Source: Chlorocebus sabaeus
Lineage: Eukaryota; Chordata; Mammalia; Primates; Cercopithecidae
Assembly (NCBI RefSeq): GCF_047675955.1
Contig: NC_132914.1
Span: forward strand, 130,186,663-130,250,662
Direction of reading: 5' to 3'
DNA length: 64,000 bases
Part shown: positions 45,106 through 56,153 of the stretch, one piece after another
Numbering within the stretch: the stretch's first letter is position 1
Layout: each line of letters starts with the position of its first letter
Notes under the pieces: generated by a model
The model's database searches: none
Seen by the model: the letters and a program-made list of their open reading frames with translations, nothing else
Told to the model about the DNA's origin: nothing
Made by a program: the position numbers and the translations under genes

Positions 45106-45228
45106 CTCATGAACTTATTTAGCCTTAATTATTTTCTTAGAGATTCCACTTCCCAATACAGCAACACCGGGGGTTAGGGCTTCAATATATGACTTAAGGG
45201 GCACATTCAGTCCGTGACTCCACCAACA
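45106..45228 (-). repeat. MaLR LTR, antisense, final part
   Basis: GGGGGTTAGGGCTTCAATAT and CACATTCAGTCCGTGACTCC complete the LTR begun at 42495. Confidence 0.8.
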
Positions 45229-45248
45229 TCCAATAAGAAAACACTATA

Positions 45249-45557
45249 GGCTGGGTATGGCAGCTCACGCCTGTAATTCCAGCACTTTGGGAGGCTGAGG
45301 CGGGTGGATAACCTGAGGTCAGGAGTTCAAGACCAGCCTGGCCAACATGGTGAAACCCCGTCTCTACAAAACTACCAAAAAAATTAGCCAGGCTTGGTGG
45401 CGAGCACCTATAATCCCAGCTACTTGGGAGGGTGAGACAGAAGAATCGCTTGAACCTTGGAGGTAGAGGTTGCAGTGCGCTGAGATCGTGCCATTGCACT
45501 CCAGCCTGGGTGACAGAGCGAGACTCCATCTCAAAAACAAACAAACAAACAAAAAAA
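45249..45557 (+). repeat. Alu, (AAAC)n tail
   Basis: GGCTGGGTATGGCAGCTCAC to AAACAAACAAACAAAC. Confidence 0.94.
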
Positions 45558-45650
45558 TGCCATAAAAAACCCTCATATTCATTATAGCAATAGAAATGAG
45601 AAGCTACTTAGAAATATATCTTATAAAATGTTAAATTTAAAATGAGAACT

Positions 45651-45955
45651 GGCCGGGCGCGGTGGCTCAAGCCTGTAATCCCTGCACTTTGGGAGGCCAA
45701 GACGGGCGGATCACGAGGTCAGGACATCGAGACCATCCTGGCTAACACGGTGAAACCCCGTCTCTACTAAAAAATACAAAAAATAGCCGGGCGAGGTGGC
45801 GGCGTCTGTAGTCCCAGCTACTCAGGAGGCTGAGGCAGGAGAATGACGTAAACCCGGGAGGCGGAGCTTGCAGTGAGCTGAGATCCGGCCACTGCACTCC
45901 AGTCTGGGCGACAGCGCGAGACTCTGTCTCAAAAAAAAAAAAAAAAAAAAAAAAA
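45651..45955 (+). repeat. Alu (young, Old World monkey AluY)
   Basis: GGCCGGGCGCGGTGGCTCAA and GATCCGGCCACTGCACTCC; GAGAACT occurs on both sides. The bases around it (45558-45650, 45956-46055) look like an L1 fragment. Confidence 0.96.
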
Positions 45956-46055
45956 GAGAACTGTCTGGGAATAAATCTTCTGAAAACTATATATAAACTG
46001 AGAAATTATGAATACAATAATGTTTTAAAGTTTGTAAAAGAAAAACTAAAAAATG

Positions 46056-46362
46056 GGCCGGGTGCGGTGGCTCATGCCTGTAATCCCAGCACTTTGGGAG
46101 GCTGAGGTGGGTGGATCACGAGGTCAGGAGATCGAGACCATCCTGGCTAACACGGTGAAACCCTGTCTCTACTAAAAATACAAAAAACTAGCCGGGCGAG
46201 GTGGCGGCGCCTGTAGTCCCAGCTACTCGGGAGGCTGAGGCAGGAGAATGGCCGGAACCCGGGAGGTGGAGCTTGCAGTGAGCCAAGATTGCGCCACTGC
46301 ACTCCAGCCTGGGCGACAGAGTGAGACTCCGTCTCAAAAAAAAAAAAGGAAAAAAAAAAGTG
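46056..46362 (+). repeat. Alu (young), with 21-bp target-site duplication
   Basis: GGCCGGGTGCGGTGGCTCAT. The same 21 bases, ending CTAAAAAATGG, occupy 46036-46056 and 46363-46383 without mismatch. Confidence 0.96.
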
Positions 46363-46549
46363 AAAAGAAAAACTAAAAAATGGAAAGATATGTTTGTTAC
46401 TGAGCAATAGGCTTACTTTATGACACCCACAGAAGCCAACATTATGGTTCCCTCTTTGGAGGAAAGAAAAAGCTTTATACCAAGTCAACTGGCAAGGAGA
46501 CAGGAGGCAATGCTCAGATCTGTCTCTGTGATCAGGGGATGGGTCAAGT

Positions 46550-46886
46550 GTTTTGTTTTGTTTTGTTTTTTTTTGAGACGGAGTTTTTTTTTTTTTTTTT
46601 TGAGACGGAGTCTCGCTCTGTCGCCCAGCCTGGAGTGCAGTGGTGCGATCTTGGCTCACTGCAAGCTCCACCTCCCGGGTTCACACTCTCCTGCCTCAGC
46701 CTCCCGAGTAGCTGGGACTACAGGCGCCCACCACCATGTCTGGCTAACTTTTTGGTATTTTTTAGTAGAGACGGGGTTTCACTGTGTTAGCCAGGATGGT
46801 CTCGAGCTCCTGACTTTGTGATTCACCCGCCTTGGCCTCCCAAAGTGCTGGGATTACAGGTGTGAGCCACCGCGCCTGGCCAAGGT
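46550..46886 (-). repeat. Alu, antisense, with a repeated head
   Basis: The head reads GAGACGGAG, a T run, then GAGACGGAGTCTCGCTCTGT, so the first bases occur twice. GGGTCAAGT flanks it at 46541-46549 and 46887-46895. Confidence 0.94.
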
Positions 46887-46895
46887 GGGTCAAGT

Positions 46896-48089
46896 TTTTA
46901 TGGCATTTCCAGCTAGACCCAGATGATGCCAATGCAGCTGGCCTGCCAGGCTGGTGATGATAACAATCAGAATTTAAAGCTTTTTGCATTGCATGTGCCA
47001 AGGCAATTTTGGCTCTGTATTTACCTGCAACGACTTAAGAAATGGTTAATTTGTTTGAGCTGGTCCCACAGTTACAGGTACCCCCCTTTTTGTGCACTCC
47101 TCAATATTGAGGGAAGTGGGGTGATGACCATTCTAGCTACTTCATGCTTTCAAGGCGCGCAGGTCTGAGTACCAAGAATGCATGAGTGGGGCTACTGACA
47201 TACAAGATAGCTCTGCTCCATCTGTACCTTGACAAGAAGGAAAAGGAATCCCAACATACATACAACTATAGTTCCTAACTTAATTAAACCCTCAAAAATA
47301 GATCTTATCCATGATGGCATTAACAGAGGCCTGGTTGGCATCTTGAGTGAGCTGTTTCCTTCAGCTGCCATCTGCTTCTGGCCCTCTAGTTTGATCAGGC
47401 AGAGGCTGGTTTTAGACTCTAAAAGGAATGAAAATATGGATAAATGGCTTTTCCTTTATCTGGAGATCCAAGAGCCCTTGCACTTTTTTTTTTTTTTTTT
47501 TCCTGAAAAGTAACTGAAGATCAGTTAGGGGTTCACAAGTGTATTCCTGGGTGGAGAAATTAGTTGTGGGCTTCTACAGCCATTTGGGATTTGGGTGACT
47601 TGGCCCTACTGCTTCCTGTTGTCTGTGGTAAGTATAACCTGTGTAATGAGGGGCTGAGGAGAGTTTTAAATATTATCAGATACTACTTTTTCATTGGAGT
47701 CACCCAGGCTGGAGTGCAGTGGACAGGAACAATCTTTACTAGTGATTGATGAACCCAGGGCTTGACTCCTTTTAACTTTATGAATGAATGGGTTACCAGG
47801 AGAACTTCATAAGGGTCCATTCTATTTGGGCTGTATTTGGTCCTCAGGGTTGTGATTTTTCCAGATTTGAAGGGGTACTTGGTCTCCTGGGCTAAGGCAC
47901 CGTAAAATAACATTTATAGGAACAAAGAACATACACAGGAACAAAGTTGCACCCGGAGACTGTGTGTGTGTGTGTGTGTGCGTATGTATATATTTATTTA
48001 TTTTGGATGGATAAAATAATAGATGGATAAGAAAATTTTAAATATATTAATATATAAATAATATATAAATTTAAATATAAATATATGTA
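46896..48089 (-). repeat. Probable ERV internal remnant, antisense
   Basis: GATGAACCCAGGGCTTGACT, GTTACCAGGAGAACTTCATA and GGGGTACTTGGTCTCCTGGG resemble class I ERV internal sequence in reverse complement. A 30-bp scrap of Alu (CACCCAGGCTGGAGTGCAGT) lies at about 47699. A (TG)n tract and AT-rich DNA occupy 47961-48089. Confidence 0.4.
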
Positions 48090-48374
48090 TATTTTAGAGT
48101 GAGTCTCACACTGTCGCCTGGGCTGGAGTGCAGTGGTGCAATCTCTGCCACTGCAACCTCTGCTTCGCAGGTTCACCCGATTTTCCTGCCTCAGCCTCCC
48201 GAGTAGCTGGGATTACAGGTGCACACCACCATACCTGGCTACTTTTTGTATTTTTAGTAGAGATGGGGTTTCACTATGTTGGCCAGACTGGTCTTGAACT
48301 CCTAACCTCATGATCTGCCCACCTTGGCCTCCCCAAGTGCTGGGATTACAGGCCTGAGCCCTTGCACCTGGCCA
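48090..48374 (-). repeat. Alu, antisense
   Basis: GAGTGAGTCTCACACTGTCG to CTTGCACCTGGCC. Confidence 0.93.
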
Positions 48375-48580
48375 GACTGTACATATTTTTTGGTATCTAG
48401 TTCTTCTACAATATGACTGTTTTAGGAATTTTAACAAAATTTAGTTTTAAGGAAGGGTCTCTCATAAAGCATTTCATAGGGGCCTAATTGGAGCTTGCTT
48501 CTAGGGTGACTCTTACTCTAAGCAGGGCAGTAGGCAAGACCTTATCCCAGGTTAAGTGGGTTTCTTGTTTTTGAATTCAA

Positions 48581-48712
48581 AATTTTTTTTTGTAGAGATG
48601 GGAGTCTCACCATGTTGCCCAGGCTGGTCTTGAACTCCCAGCCTCAAGCGACATTCCTGCCTCAGCATCCCAAAGTGCTGGGATTACAGGTGTGAGCCAC
48701 TGCACTTAGCCG
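48581..48712 (-). repeat. Alu monomer-like fragment, antisense
   Basis: GTAGAGATGGGAGTCTCACC to CACTGCACTTAGCC. Similar sequence (AGGTTAAG.GGTTTCTT) occurs before (about 48550) and after (about 48714) it. Confidence 0.85.
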
Positions 48713-49385
48713 CAGGTTAAGCTGGTTTCTTAATTTCCTTTTTCCTGGAAGTCAGCAAACCTCTGCCTTTCCATATGCCTCCCATGCATTAAAAAAATGG
48801 ACAACTTAAGAAACAACCCCCCAGTGGTACAGAAATGTGTGTACGTCAGCAGTAACCACTGAAACTCGATATCTGCAGTTTCTGCATTTCTAGTATCAGT
48901 CCAATTTTTAAAAATCCTGATCTAAGTCAGTATCCATACCTTGTTCCTTACTTCTCCTAAGGTTCTACCATTAAGCAGCACACTGGCTTTATGGTTAAAA
49001 TCCTATTTTTTTTTTTTTTTTATCATGTTAAGGTAGCAAACAAATTTGCTATTTTTGTAAAATCTAAAATATATCTTAAAGTTAATTTTTTCATGTAATT
49101 GAAGTGATTTTATTTTCCCCTTAAGTTACTGCGATGGTAATATTAGTAGGTTTTCTGATCAACCTTGTGTTTCTAGAATAGAATCCATTTGCTTATAGTA
49201 TATTTTTGCAATGCACTGCCAGCTTCTGTCTGTTAATAACTTCTCAATATTTATGCGTGCATAATCTTAAGTTTTGTCTGAGGTTTCTTTTCAAACCATA
49301 CATTCATCAATTTTGGTATCTTTATGCTGTTTAATAAATAGAAAAATTTCCTTCTTTTAATTCCTCTGGAATTGTGTTTTCAGCT
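48713..49385 (-). repeat. Old L1-like sequence, antisense (second half)
   Basis: From about 49020, CCTTGTGTTTCTAGAATAGA and CAATTTTGGTATCTTTATGC resemble reverse-complement L1 ORF2; the first 300 bases are unassigned. Confidence 0.4.
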
Positions 49386-49728
49386 TTACTAAAGGTATAT
49401 CTGACAATTTAAAATTGTGTCTAGGGAGTGGCTAGAGTGGCAGCTGGGCAGCAAGACTAACTCTGGATCCACCAGGCCAGGTGTTGTGTACAGAGGCTGG
49501 GGCAGCCATCCCCAACTCCAATGCCCAGTCCCTAGAACACCAGCACTTTTTTGTGATGTTGCACATTTATGGTGACTCTGAGTGTGGTAGCAGATTTCTG
49601 CCAGGCTGAGCACAGCATTTTCACCGACAAATGAGCTTTGAGGTTCTACGTGCTGTCACCAACACTGCCGTGAAAACTCGAGATACCAAGACTGGCCTCA
49701 GAAATAGATACCTTTAAAAAAAAAATTG

Positions 49729-49734
<6 letters not shown>
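49386..49734. other. Unassigned stretch
   Basis: GC-richer than its flanks and not recognised; no long frame. A (TA)n tract follows at 49735-49762. Confidence 0.35.
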
Positions 49735-49762
<28 letters not shown>

Positions 49763-49779
<17 letters not shown>

Positions 49780-50058
49780 GAGACAGAGTCTCGCTCTGTC
49801 GCCGGCTGGAGTGCAGTGGCCAGATCTCAGCTCACTGCAAGCTCCCCCTCCTGGGTTCATGCCATTCTCCTGCCTCAGCCTCCCGAGTAACAGGGACTAC
49901 AGGCGCCCGCCACCTCGCCCGGCTAGTTTTTTGTATTTTTTAGTAGAGATGGGGTTTCACCATGTTAGCCAGGATGGTCTCAATCTCCTGATCTCGTGAT
50001 CCGCCCGTCTCGGCCTCCCAAAGTGCTGGGATTACAGGCTTGAGCCACCGCGCCCGGC
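49763..50058 (-). repeat. Alu (young, Old World monkey AluY), antisense
   Basis: GTGGCCAGATCTCAGCTCAC, CACCTCGCCCGGCTAG, ends CGCGCCCGGCC; inserted beside a TA tract. Confidence 0.95.
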
Positions 50059-50230
50059 CGCAAGTATATTTCTTTTAGCGATTCCAGTAAAATTAAGCAT
50101 CAACTAAGCACAAGTGGAAAGTGACCTACACTTTTAACTTGAACTAAAGGTAATAAAGGCTGCTTAAGCTTTGTATGTCGTTGGATTTTTTGGAGTCCGG
50201 AGGTGTCTATCTGCAGAAATTGAGGCCTAA

Positions 50231-50512
50231 GGCCGGGCGCGGTGGCTCAAGCCTGTAATCCCAGCACTTTGGGAGGCCGAGACGGGCGGATCACGAGGTC
50301 AGGAGATCGAGACCATCCTGGCTAACACAGTGAAACCCCGTCTCTACTAAAAACACAAAAAACTAGCCGGGCGAGGTGGCGGGCGCCTGTAGTCCCCGCT
50401 ACTCGGGAGGCTGAGGCAGGAGAATGGCGTAAACCCGGGAGGCGGAGCTTGCAGTGAGCTGAGATCCGGCCACTGCACTCCAGCCTGGGCGACAGAGCAA
50501 GACTCCGTCTCA

Positions 50513-50544
<32 letters not shown>
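50231..50544 (+). repeat. Alu (young, Old World monkey AluY), perfect target-site duplication
   Basis: GGCCGGGCGCGGTGGCTCAA and GATCCGGCCACTGCACTCC. AGAAATTGAGGCCTAA at 50215-50230 and 50545-50560. Confidence 0.97.
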
Positions 50545-50792
50545 AGAAATTGAGGCCTAAATTGAGGTTGGATTCCAGCGGGTTCTGAACAATTCTGCTT
50601 ATCTTGAAGATAGTAGCTTCATAAGGAATAGACAAGTTAAGTCGAAAAAAACACTGATCAATAATAGGCAGTCTAGTGATCTAAAAATAAAAGATTAAAA
50701 AGTTTTCTGCTGTGAAACATTTCAAGATTTATTAATTTCTTTTCACTTTCCCCATTACTCACACACATGCTCACACTTTTTCTTTGCCAGAA

Positions 50793-51497
50793 TGGACTGA
50801 CTGTCCAGCCCCTGTGGAGATCTACAGGAACACGCATTTTCTCATAACCCACAAGTCTACCAGTGCCACTGCAACAGGTTCACAGAGGAATGTGAGAAGT
50901 GTGGAGTGACACTTTTGGTTTGAGTTTGTGATGCTACATTTGGTAAAGTTCCAGTTGAAAAACAAGGAATCCACATTTTTGATTGGTCATTTGACGACGA
51001 AGCTCCACCACCTAATCAGATAGCAGATGATTGGCTAAACCTGTTAAACACCAAATGGCATGAAAAGCCAGATTGCTGCATGGCAGTGCATTGTGTTGTG
51101 GGATTGGGAAGGGCACCTGTGCTGGCGGCACTTGCTTTGACTGAATATGGAATTAAGCACGAAGATGCAGTTCAGTTTATAAGACAAAAAAGAAGGGGAG
51201 CATTCAATTCCAAACAGCTGCTTTACTTGGAGAAATGCCAACCTAAGATGCAATTACACTTCAGAGATACCGGTGGGCATTGCCATGTTCAGTAGAAATG
51301 TAAATGAAGGCCGGCTTGATTGTGGCACTTTAGAGGAACTCTAGTACTTGGAAGCTGAATCTGGAGTCTTACCTGTATCATCCAAGTAGTGATAGGCTCA
51401 GTACTCAGCCACTCTCCCAGTGGCTGGAAAAATGCAAACAAAAGAAATCCCTCTATAACATCAATAAAATGTTTAAGAAAAAATTAAATAAAATTGT
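50793..51497 (+). pseudogene. PTP4A2: Processed pseudogene of PTP4A2 (PRL-2 phosphatase)
   Basis: Intronless copy of a PRL phosphatase mRNA. The N-terminal part (CCAGCCCCTGTGGAGATCTA on) has indels and a stop; the C-terminal 71 codons are open (51080-51295). The phosphatase signature survives as HCVVGLGRAP, with Cys at 51092-51094 and Arg at 51110-51112, and the end reads CHVQ, close to the prenylation box of PTP4A2. PPPNQI and GHC..VQ favour PTP4A2 over PTP4A1. 3' UTR-like sequence with AATAAA follows to about 51497. No promoter is evident. Confidence 0.9.
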
Positions 51498-51870
51498 ATC
51501 TATTCAAGGTGACAACAGGATCTTTTGATATATCATTGTGAAGAGACTGACACAATCCAGCTAATGAATGTATCCATCACCTCACATAGTTACCCTTCGG
51601 GTATGTGTGATGAGAGTATTTCACTTACTCTAAGTGAATTTCAAATACACGATACATTAGAAACTGTAGTCACCATGCTGCCCATTAGGTCTCCAGAACT
51701 TATTCATGTTATAACTGCAAGTTTGTTCTCTTTTTAAAACATCTGACCAACATCTCATTTCCCACTCTTGCCACCTGACCTCTGGTGACCACACTTCCAC
51801 TGTTTCTATGAGTTTGCCTTTTTAAGATTCCACGTTCAATTTCCTATGTTTGTGGTTATTTCTCTTTTTT
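51498..51870 (-). repeat. L1 3' UTR fragment, antisense
   Basis: CATCACCTCACATAGTTACC, GAAACTGTAGTCACCATGCT and CCAGAACTTATTCATGTTAT are reverse-complement L1 3' UTR text. Confidence 0.65.
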
Positions 51871-52076
51871 CATCTCTCTCCTCTCCTCCATCTCCCCGGA
51901 GTCATCTCTCTTGCATAAGCATCGTGACTTACCTATAATTCTCCCTACCACTCGAGTTATGGATCAGCTTTACTTTTTTTCTGTTAATTCTTAGCTTCTT
52001 TCCGTAAATATATTTTTTTTTTTTCTGGTTTCCTCAACTGAAGTCAAACCAATTGTCTTTTTAAAGTATTGGTGGC

Positions 52077-52375
52077 CCGGGCGCGGTGGCTCACGCCTGT
52101 AATCTTAGCATTTTGGGAGGCCGAGGCGGGCGGATTGCCTGAGCTCAGAAGTTCGAGACCAGCCTGGGCAACACGGTGAAACCCCGTCTCTACTAACATA
52201 CAAAAAATTAGCCGGGCGTGGCGGCGGGAGCCTGTAGTGCCAGCTACTCGAGAGGCTGAGCAGCAGAATTGCTTGAACCCGGGAGGCGGAGGTTGCAGTG
52301 GGCCGAGATCGCGCCACTGCACTCCAGCCTGGGCGACAGAGCGAGACTCCGTCTCAAAAAAAAAAAAAAAAAAAG
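52077..52375 (+). repeat. Alu, with target-site duplication
   Basis: CCCGGGCGCGGTGGCTCACG start. AGTATTGGTGG at 52066-52076 and 52376-52386. It ends about 50 bp before the CpG island. Confidence 0.95.
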
Positions 52376-52514
52376 AGTATTGGTGGATTCGGTTTCCCTT
52401 CATGTTTCTCAGAAAACCGTGTGAGCCAGTTTGGCGTCACTGCGTCTCCAGGCGACAGGCACTTCCGGATGCGGGGCACCCTGGGAAGTTGAGTTCGCAG
52501 TGGCTCCGCCCTTC

Positions 52515-52524
52515 GCGCATGCGC
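52515..52524. promoter_or_regulatory. NRF1-type palindrome
   Basis: GCGCATGCGC matches the core of the NRF1 consensus exactly; it lies in the 5' part of the CpG island. Confidence 0.7.
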
Positions 52525-52596
52525 ATATGCACTCGTGGCAAAGCTTGCTGGCGGCCCTTTCTTCCTCTTTGTCCTTCGCTGCCACGTGAGAGGGGA

Positions 52597-52626
52597 GTGT
52601 GCGCGTGTGCGCGTGTGCGCGTGTGC
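52597..52626. repeat. Alternating purine-pyrimidine tract in the promoter
   Basis: Thirty bases of uninterrupted GT/GC alternation, a composition that favours Z-DNA, between the NRF1 site and the GC-rich core. Confidence 0.9.
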
Positions 52627-53175
52627 TCGTGTGCAGTCCCCTACTCGTCCCGGCCCGTTCGGAGCCGCGCGGGAGCGCACAAAGGCCGGCGGCTCCGGCG
52701 CGTGCGCGGGGCGCGGGAACGGGCGGCGTCACGTGATCGCGGGGCCGCGGGCGCGCGTGCTCGAGCGCGACTCGGCGGCGGCGTCTTTTGTGAGTTCAGT
52801 GCGTTTAATGCGGGACCGGCGCTGGGGGCTCCAGGGATGGCGGGGGAGGCGCGCGGGAGTGGCCGCGGAGGGCTTCGGCTTCAAGGTCCTGGACGTCCGC
52901 GCGCGGACTCGGGGCTGGGGCGGGGTGGGGCTGGGCCGGCTCGTGAAGATGCCGTGGGCCGCGGAGCCGCGCGGGTTCTGGGCTGTGGGGCGGGCACGGC
53001 CTTTCCGGAGGCGCCGCTCCTGGGCGTCCTTTCAGGCGGGCGTGGAGGCGCTGGCGGGGGCCTCGGGTGCGTTCGGCCTCCACCGCGGGCCAGCGCCGTT
53101 GCCGAGCCGTGGCCCTGAGGCGCGGCTGCCCTGCTGGACCGCAGCCGCCCGCAGCCTGGCTCTGCCGGTGTCGAA

Positions 53176-53650
53176 AGAGTCTTTTAAAGCGCTGGGCTCA
53201 CAGGTGTGAGCCACCATGCCTGGCCCTGTATTTTTTAATGGTTACGTTTATTGACTGTTTTACATTTTTTTAAATGACTTTTGTCTTTTGTATCATGTGG
53301 CGACATCTCCCCTCAAATTATGCATATATTCATTCACCTGTGGTTTTTTTTTTTTTTTTAGACATTCTTAGGGTTTCCATTATTTAAAAATTTAATCCAT
53401 CTGGAAGTAGTTGTATGAAATAGCTACCTTTATTTCCTTTCAAATATTCTCGTATGCATTAAATAATTTAGTTTTACTCATGGCTTTGAAGTGCTACATC
53501 TATTACATGCTGACTCTTGCATAGACAGTTCTGCTTTTTTCATCTGTATAACCTCTCTGAAGCCACTGTCAGATGTTATAATTATTATAATTTATATGTA
53601 TTACAGTAGGCCTGTTCACATTCATTATTTTGTGTTTCCAAAAGCGTCCA
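53176..53650. other. Intronic stretch, no gene seen
   Basis: Contains a short Alu end (CACAGGTGTGAGCCACCATG at about 53199) and T-rich DNA; otherwise unassigned. Confidence 0.4.
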
Positions 53651-53814
53651 GGCCAGGTGTGGTAGGGTATGCCTGTAGCCCCAGCTACTCTGTAGGCTGA
53701 GGTGGGAGGATCACTTGAGCCCAGGAGTTCAGGGCTGCAGTGAGCTATGGTTATGCCATTGCGCTTCGGCCTGGACAACACAGTAAGACCCTGTCTCAAA
53801 AAAAAAAAAAAAAG
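53651..53814 (+). repeat. Alu right-monomer-like fragment
   Basis: GGCCAGGTGTGGTAGGGTAT to an A tail; single monomer. Confidence 0.88.
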
Positions 53815-55095
53815 TGTTCAAACTGTTCTTGAACCTTTTTCCTTACACGTAAACTTCAGAATTTTGAGATTCTGAGTGGAGTTGAATGAGTTATATAAAT
53901 CATTTGAGGTCAAATTATCTTCACAATATGAAGTCTTCCTATCCCAAAATAAAATCGAATTATAAATTTCTTTAATTCTATTTTTATAGTTTTCATTGGT
54001 GTTTTTAGTATGCTTCATATGGGTCTTGATATTCCTACATATTTTATGACTTTTTTTCAATTATGAGTAGGATTTTACTTTTTCATTATTTTATATAAGT
54101 TGTTGATATCTTACAGAAATAAGGTTATTGACCTGGAAAGATGTTCTTCACATAATGGGAAAAAAACAAAAACAGTTTTTAAATATGACCCTATGCTTCC
54201 ATTTTATGAAAAATATCACAATAGTGTCCACCATCTCAAGAATGGTTACCTGTGGTGAGATCATAGATAATAGTTCTTATTTAGCTTGTGTACATTTTTT
54301 ATGTTTTGCCATCATATTTTACTTTTATAATAATAATTATAGCTAATATATGTTTAGTGTGACTGTGTGCCAGCTTCTGTTCTAAGATTTATGTATTATC
54401 ACAATTTAAGGTATAAAGGAGTCATTTCTTGTATAACTGGGAGAAACTGCTGTGTGTTTCTGAGTTGGCACTGAAGTTTGAACCACAAAAAACAAGTTAA
54501 AGTGCTGCTTGTTAGTGTGGTACAGGGTTGAGGCAGGCCGTCCTTCATTTGTGTTTTTGTGGGAATTAGTGACTGAATGTGTGCATGGAAATAGGAGCTG
54601 ACTCCAGGATTTATGTTGTGTGTTTGTACATGTAGATACGCTCAAATGACGATATGACTTTAGTAGTACATGCTTTGAATGTAGCAGGATAGAGAATTAA
54701 CATTTGAATTTTGCTACTTACTAAATGTACAATCACAGGCACATTTTACGATCACTCATTGTCCCAGTTTTCTCTTTGTAAAACGGAGATTATGTTAAAC
54801 ACCTCATAGGGTTGTGCGTAAGAGTTAAACTTAAAATGCTTAGTATATTGTCTCACATATAGAAAGCACTGGAACGTTAGCTGTAACAGTTATTACAAGG
54901 CCCAAGTCGCTTTCCTTTTAATACCTCTTTTGTTTCTTAGACTCCCATTGTGAGGTCCACTTTATCCTCACCATTGTAGCAAATACAGAAATCGAGGCTT
55001 TGAAGGCAAGAAAGGAGGGGGAAAAAAACAATAACCACAATAAGCATTAAATGTATTCAATTTGTCAGTTAAAAGACAGACTGTTGGTTTGGATT
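53815..55095. other. 1.3-kb intronic stretch, no gene seen
   Basis: AT-rich with short frames only; CATTTTACGATCACTCATTG and the text around 54700-54990 may be an old MIR. Confidence 0.35.
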
Positions 55096-55398
55096 TTTTT
55101 TTTTTTTTTGAGATGAAGTTTCACTTTTGTTGTCCCAGGCTGGAGTCCAGTGGCACAATCTCCACTCGCTGCAACCTCCACCTCCCAGGTTCAAGCAACT
55201 CTCCTGCCTCAGCCTCCCAAGTAGCTAAGCTTACAGATAGATGCGTGCCACCACGCCCGGTTTATTTTTGTATTTTTAATAGAGACAGGGTTTCATCATG
55301 TTGGTCAGGCTGGTTTCGAACTCCTGACCTCAGGTGATCCATCCGCCTTGGCCTCCCAAAGTGCTGGGATTACAGGTGTGAGCCAGCGCACCCAGCCA
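55096..55398 (-). repeat. Alu, antisense
   Basis: GAGATGAAGTTTCACTTTTG to CAGCGCACCCAGCC; TTTGGATTT on both sides. A (TTTA)n tract follows at 55403-55432. Confidence 0.94.
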
Positions 55399-55403
55399 AT
55401 TTG

Positions 55404-55435
<32 letters not shown>

Positions 55436-55552
55436 AACACCAATACATTTGAGCTCTGAGCTGCTTATAAGGGACAAAGATAATGATGCTGAGATTTTAA
55501 GTGTAGTCGAACAGATGATAACATACCAGGTAAATACCAAAAGAATGCTGAA

Positions 55553-55866
55553 GCCAGTTGTGGTGTTTTATGCCTATAATCCCAGCACTTTGCGGGGCTG
55601 AGGCGGGAGGATCACTTGAGCCTAGGAGTTCGAGACTATCCTGGGCAGCATAGTGAGATCCTGTCTCTACCAAAAAAAAAAAAAATACAAAAACAGTTAA
55701 CTGGGGATGGAGGCACACAAACCTGTAGTCCCAGCTACTTGGGAGGCTGAGGCAGGAGGATCCCTTGAGCCCGGAGTTCAAAGTTGCAGTGAGCTATGAT
55801 TGTGCCACTGCATGCCAGCCTGGGTGAGGGAGCAAGACCCTACCAAAGAAAAAAAAAAGAAAGAAT
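55553..55866 (+). repeat. Alu (old)
   Basis: GCCAGTTGTGGTGTTTTATG to a long A-rich tail; diverged. Confidence 0.88.
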
Positions 55867-56153
55867 GCTGATGTTGCAGACTTCGTCTAAGATAAAATAG
55901 ATTTTAAGGCAAAAAGCATTATTTGGGGTATGAAGCATTGTTACACAATGATGTTTTAAAACCCTCTATTTAACCATGATGCATCAAACAATATAGCCAT
56001 AAGCATATAATCCAAACATCAGCAGAATTATAAGGAAAAACTGACTAATCTAGTCATATTGTGAGATTTTAACCCATTTCCTTCTGAAATGGATAGAATT
56101 GGCAGACATAAGTTAAGGATATATTAATAGAAGATTTTGATAGGAAACTATGC
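55867..56153 (+). repeat. Old L1 fragment
   Basis: TAAAATAGATTTTAAGGCAA and GGATAGAATTGGCAGACATA resemble diverged L1 ORF2. Confidence 0.5.

Larger units (their letters stand above)
52437..53175 (+). promoter_or_regulatory. CpG-island promoter, probably of ZNF84
   Basis: A dense CpG island without TATA. Motifs include an ETS-type CTTCCGG (52462-52468), a ZNF143-like TTCCCAGGGTGC on the minus strand near 52480-52495, an NRF1 palindrome GCGCATGCGC (52515-52524) and two CACGTG E-boxes (52583-52588, 52730-52735). This is the usual architecture of a broadly expressed KRAB zinc-finger promoter. A GTGAGT donor at 52790-52795 could end a first untranslated exon, though the base before it is T. The start-codon exon lies 3.6 kb downstream in the same direction. 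Confidence 0.85.

Noticed and set aside
52237..53209. 293- and 224-codon frames across the CpG island
   Set aside because: They run from an Alu through the promoter, are Arg/Gly/Ala-rich and overlap each other; typical CpG-island frames.
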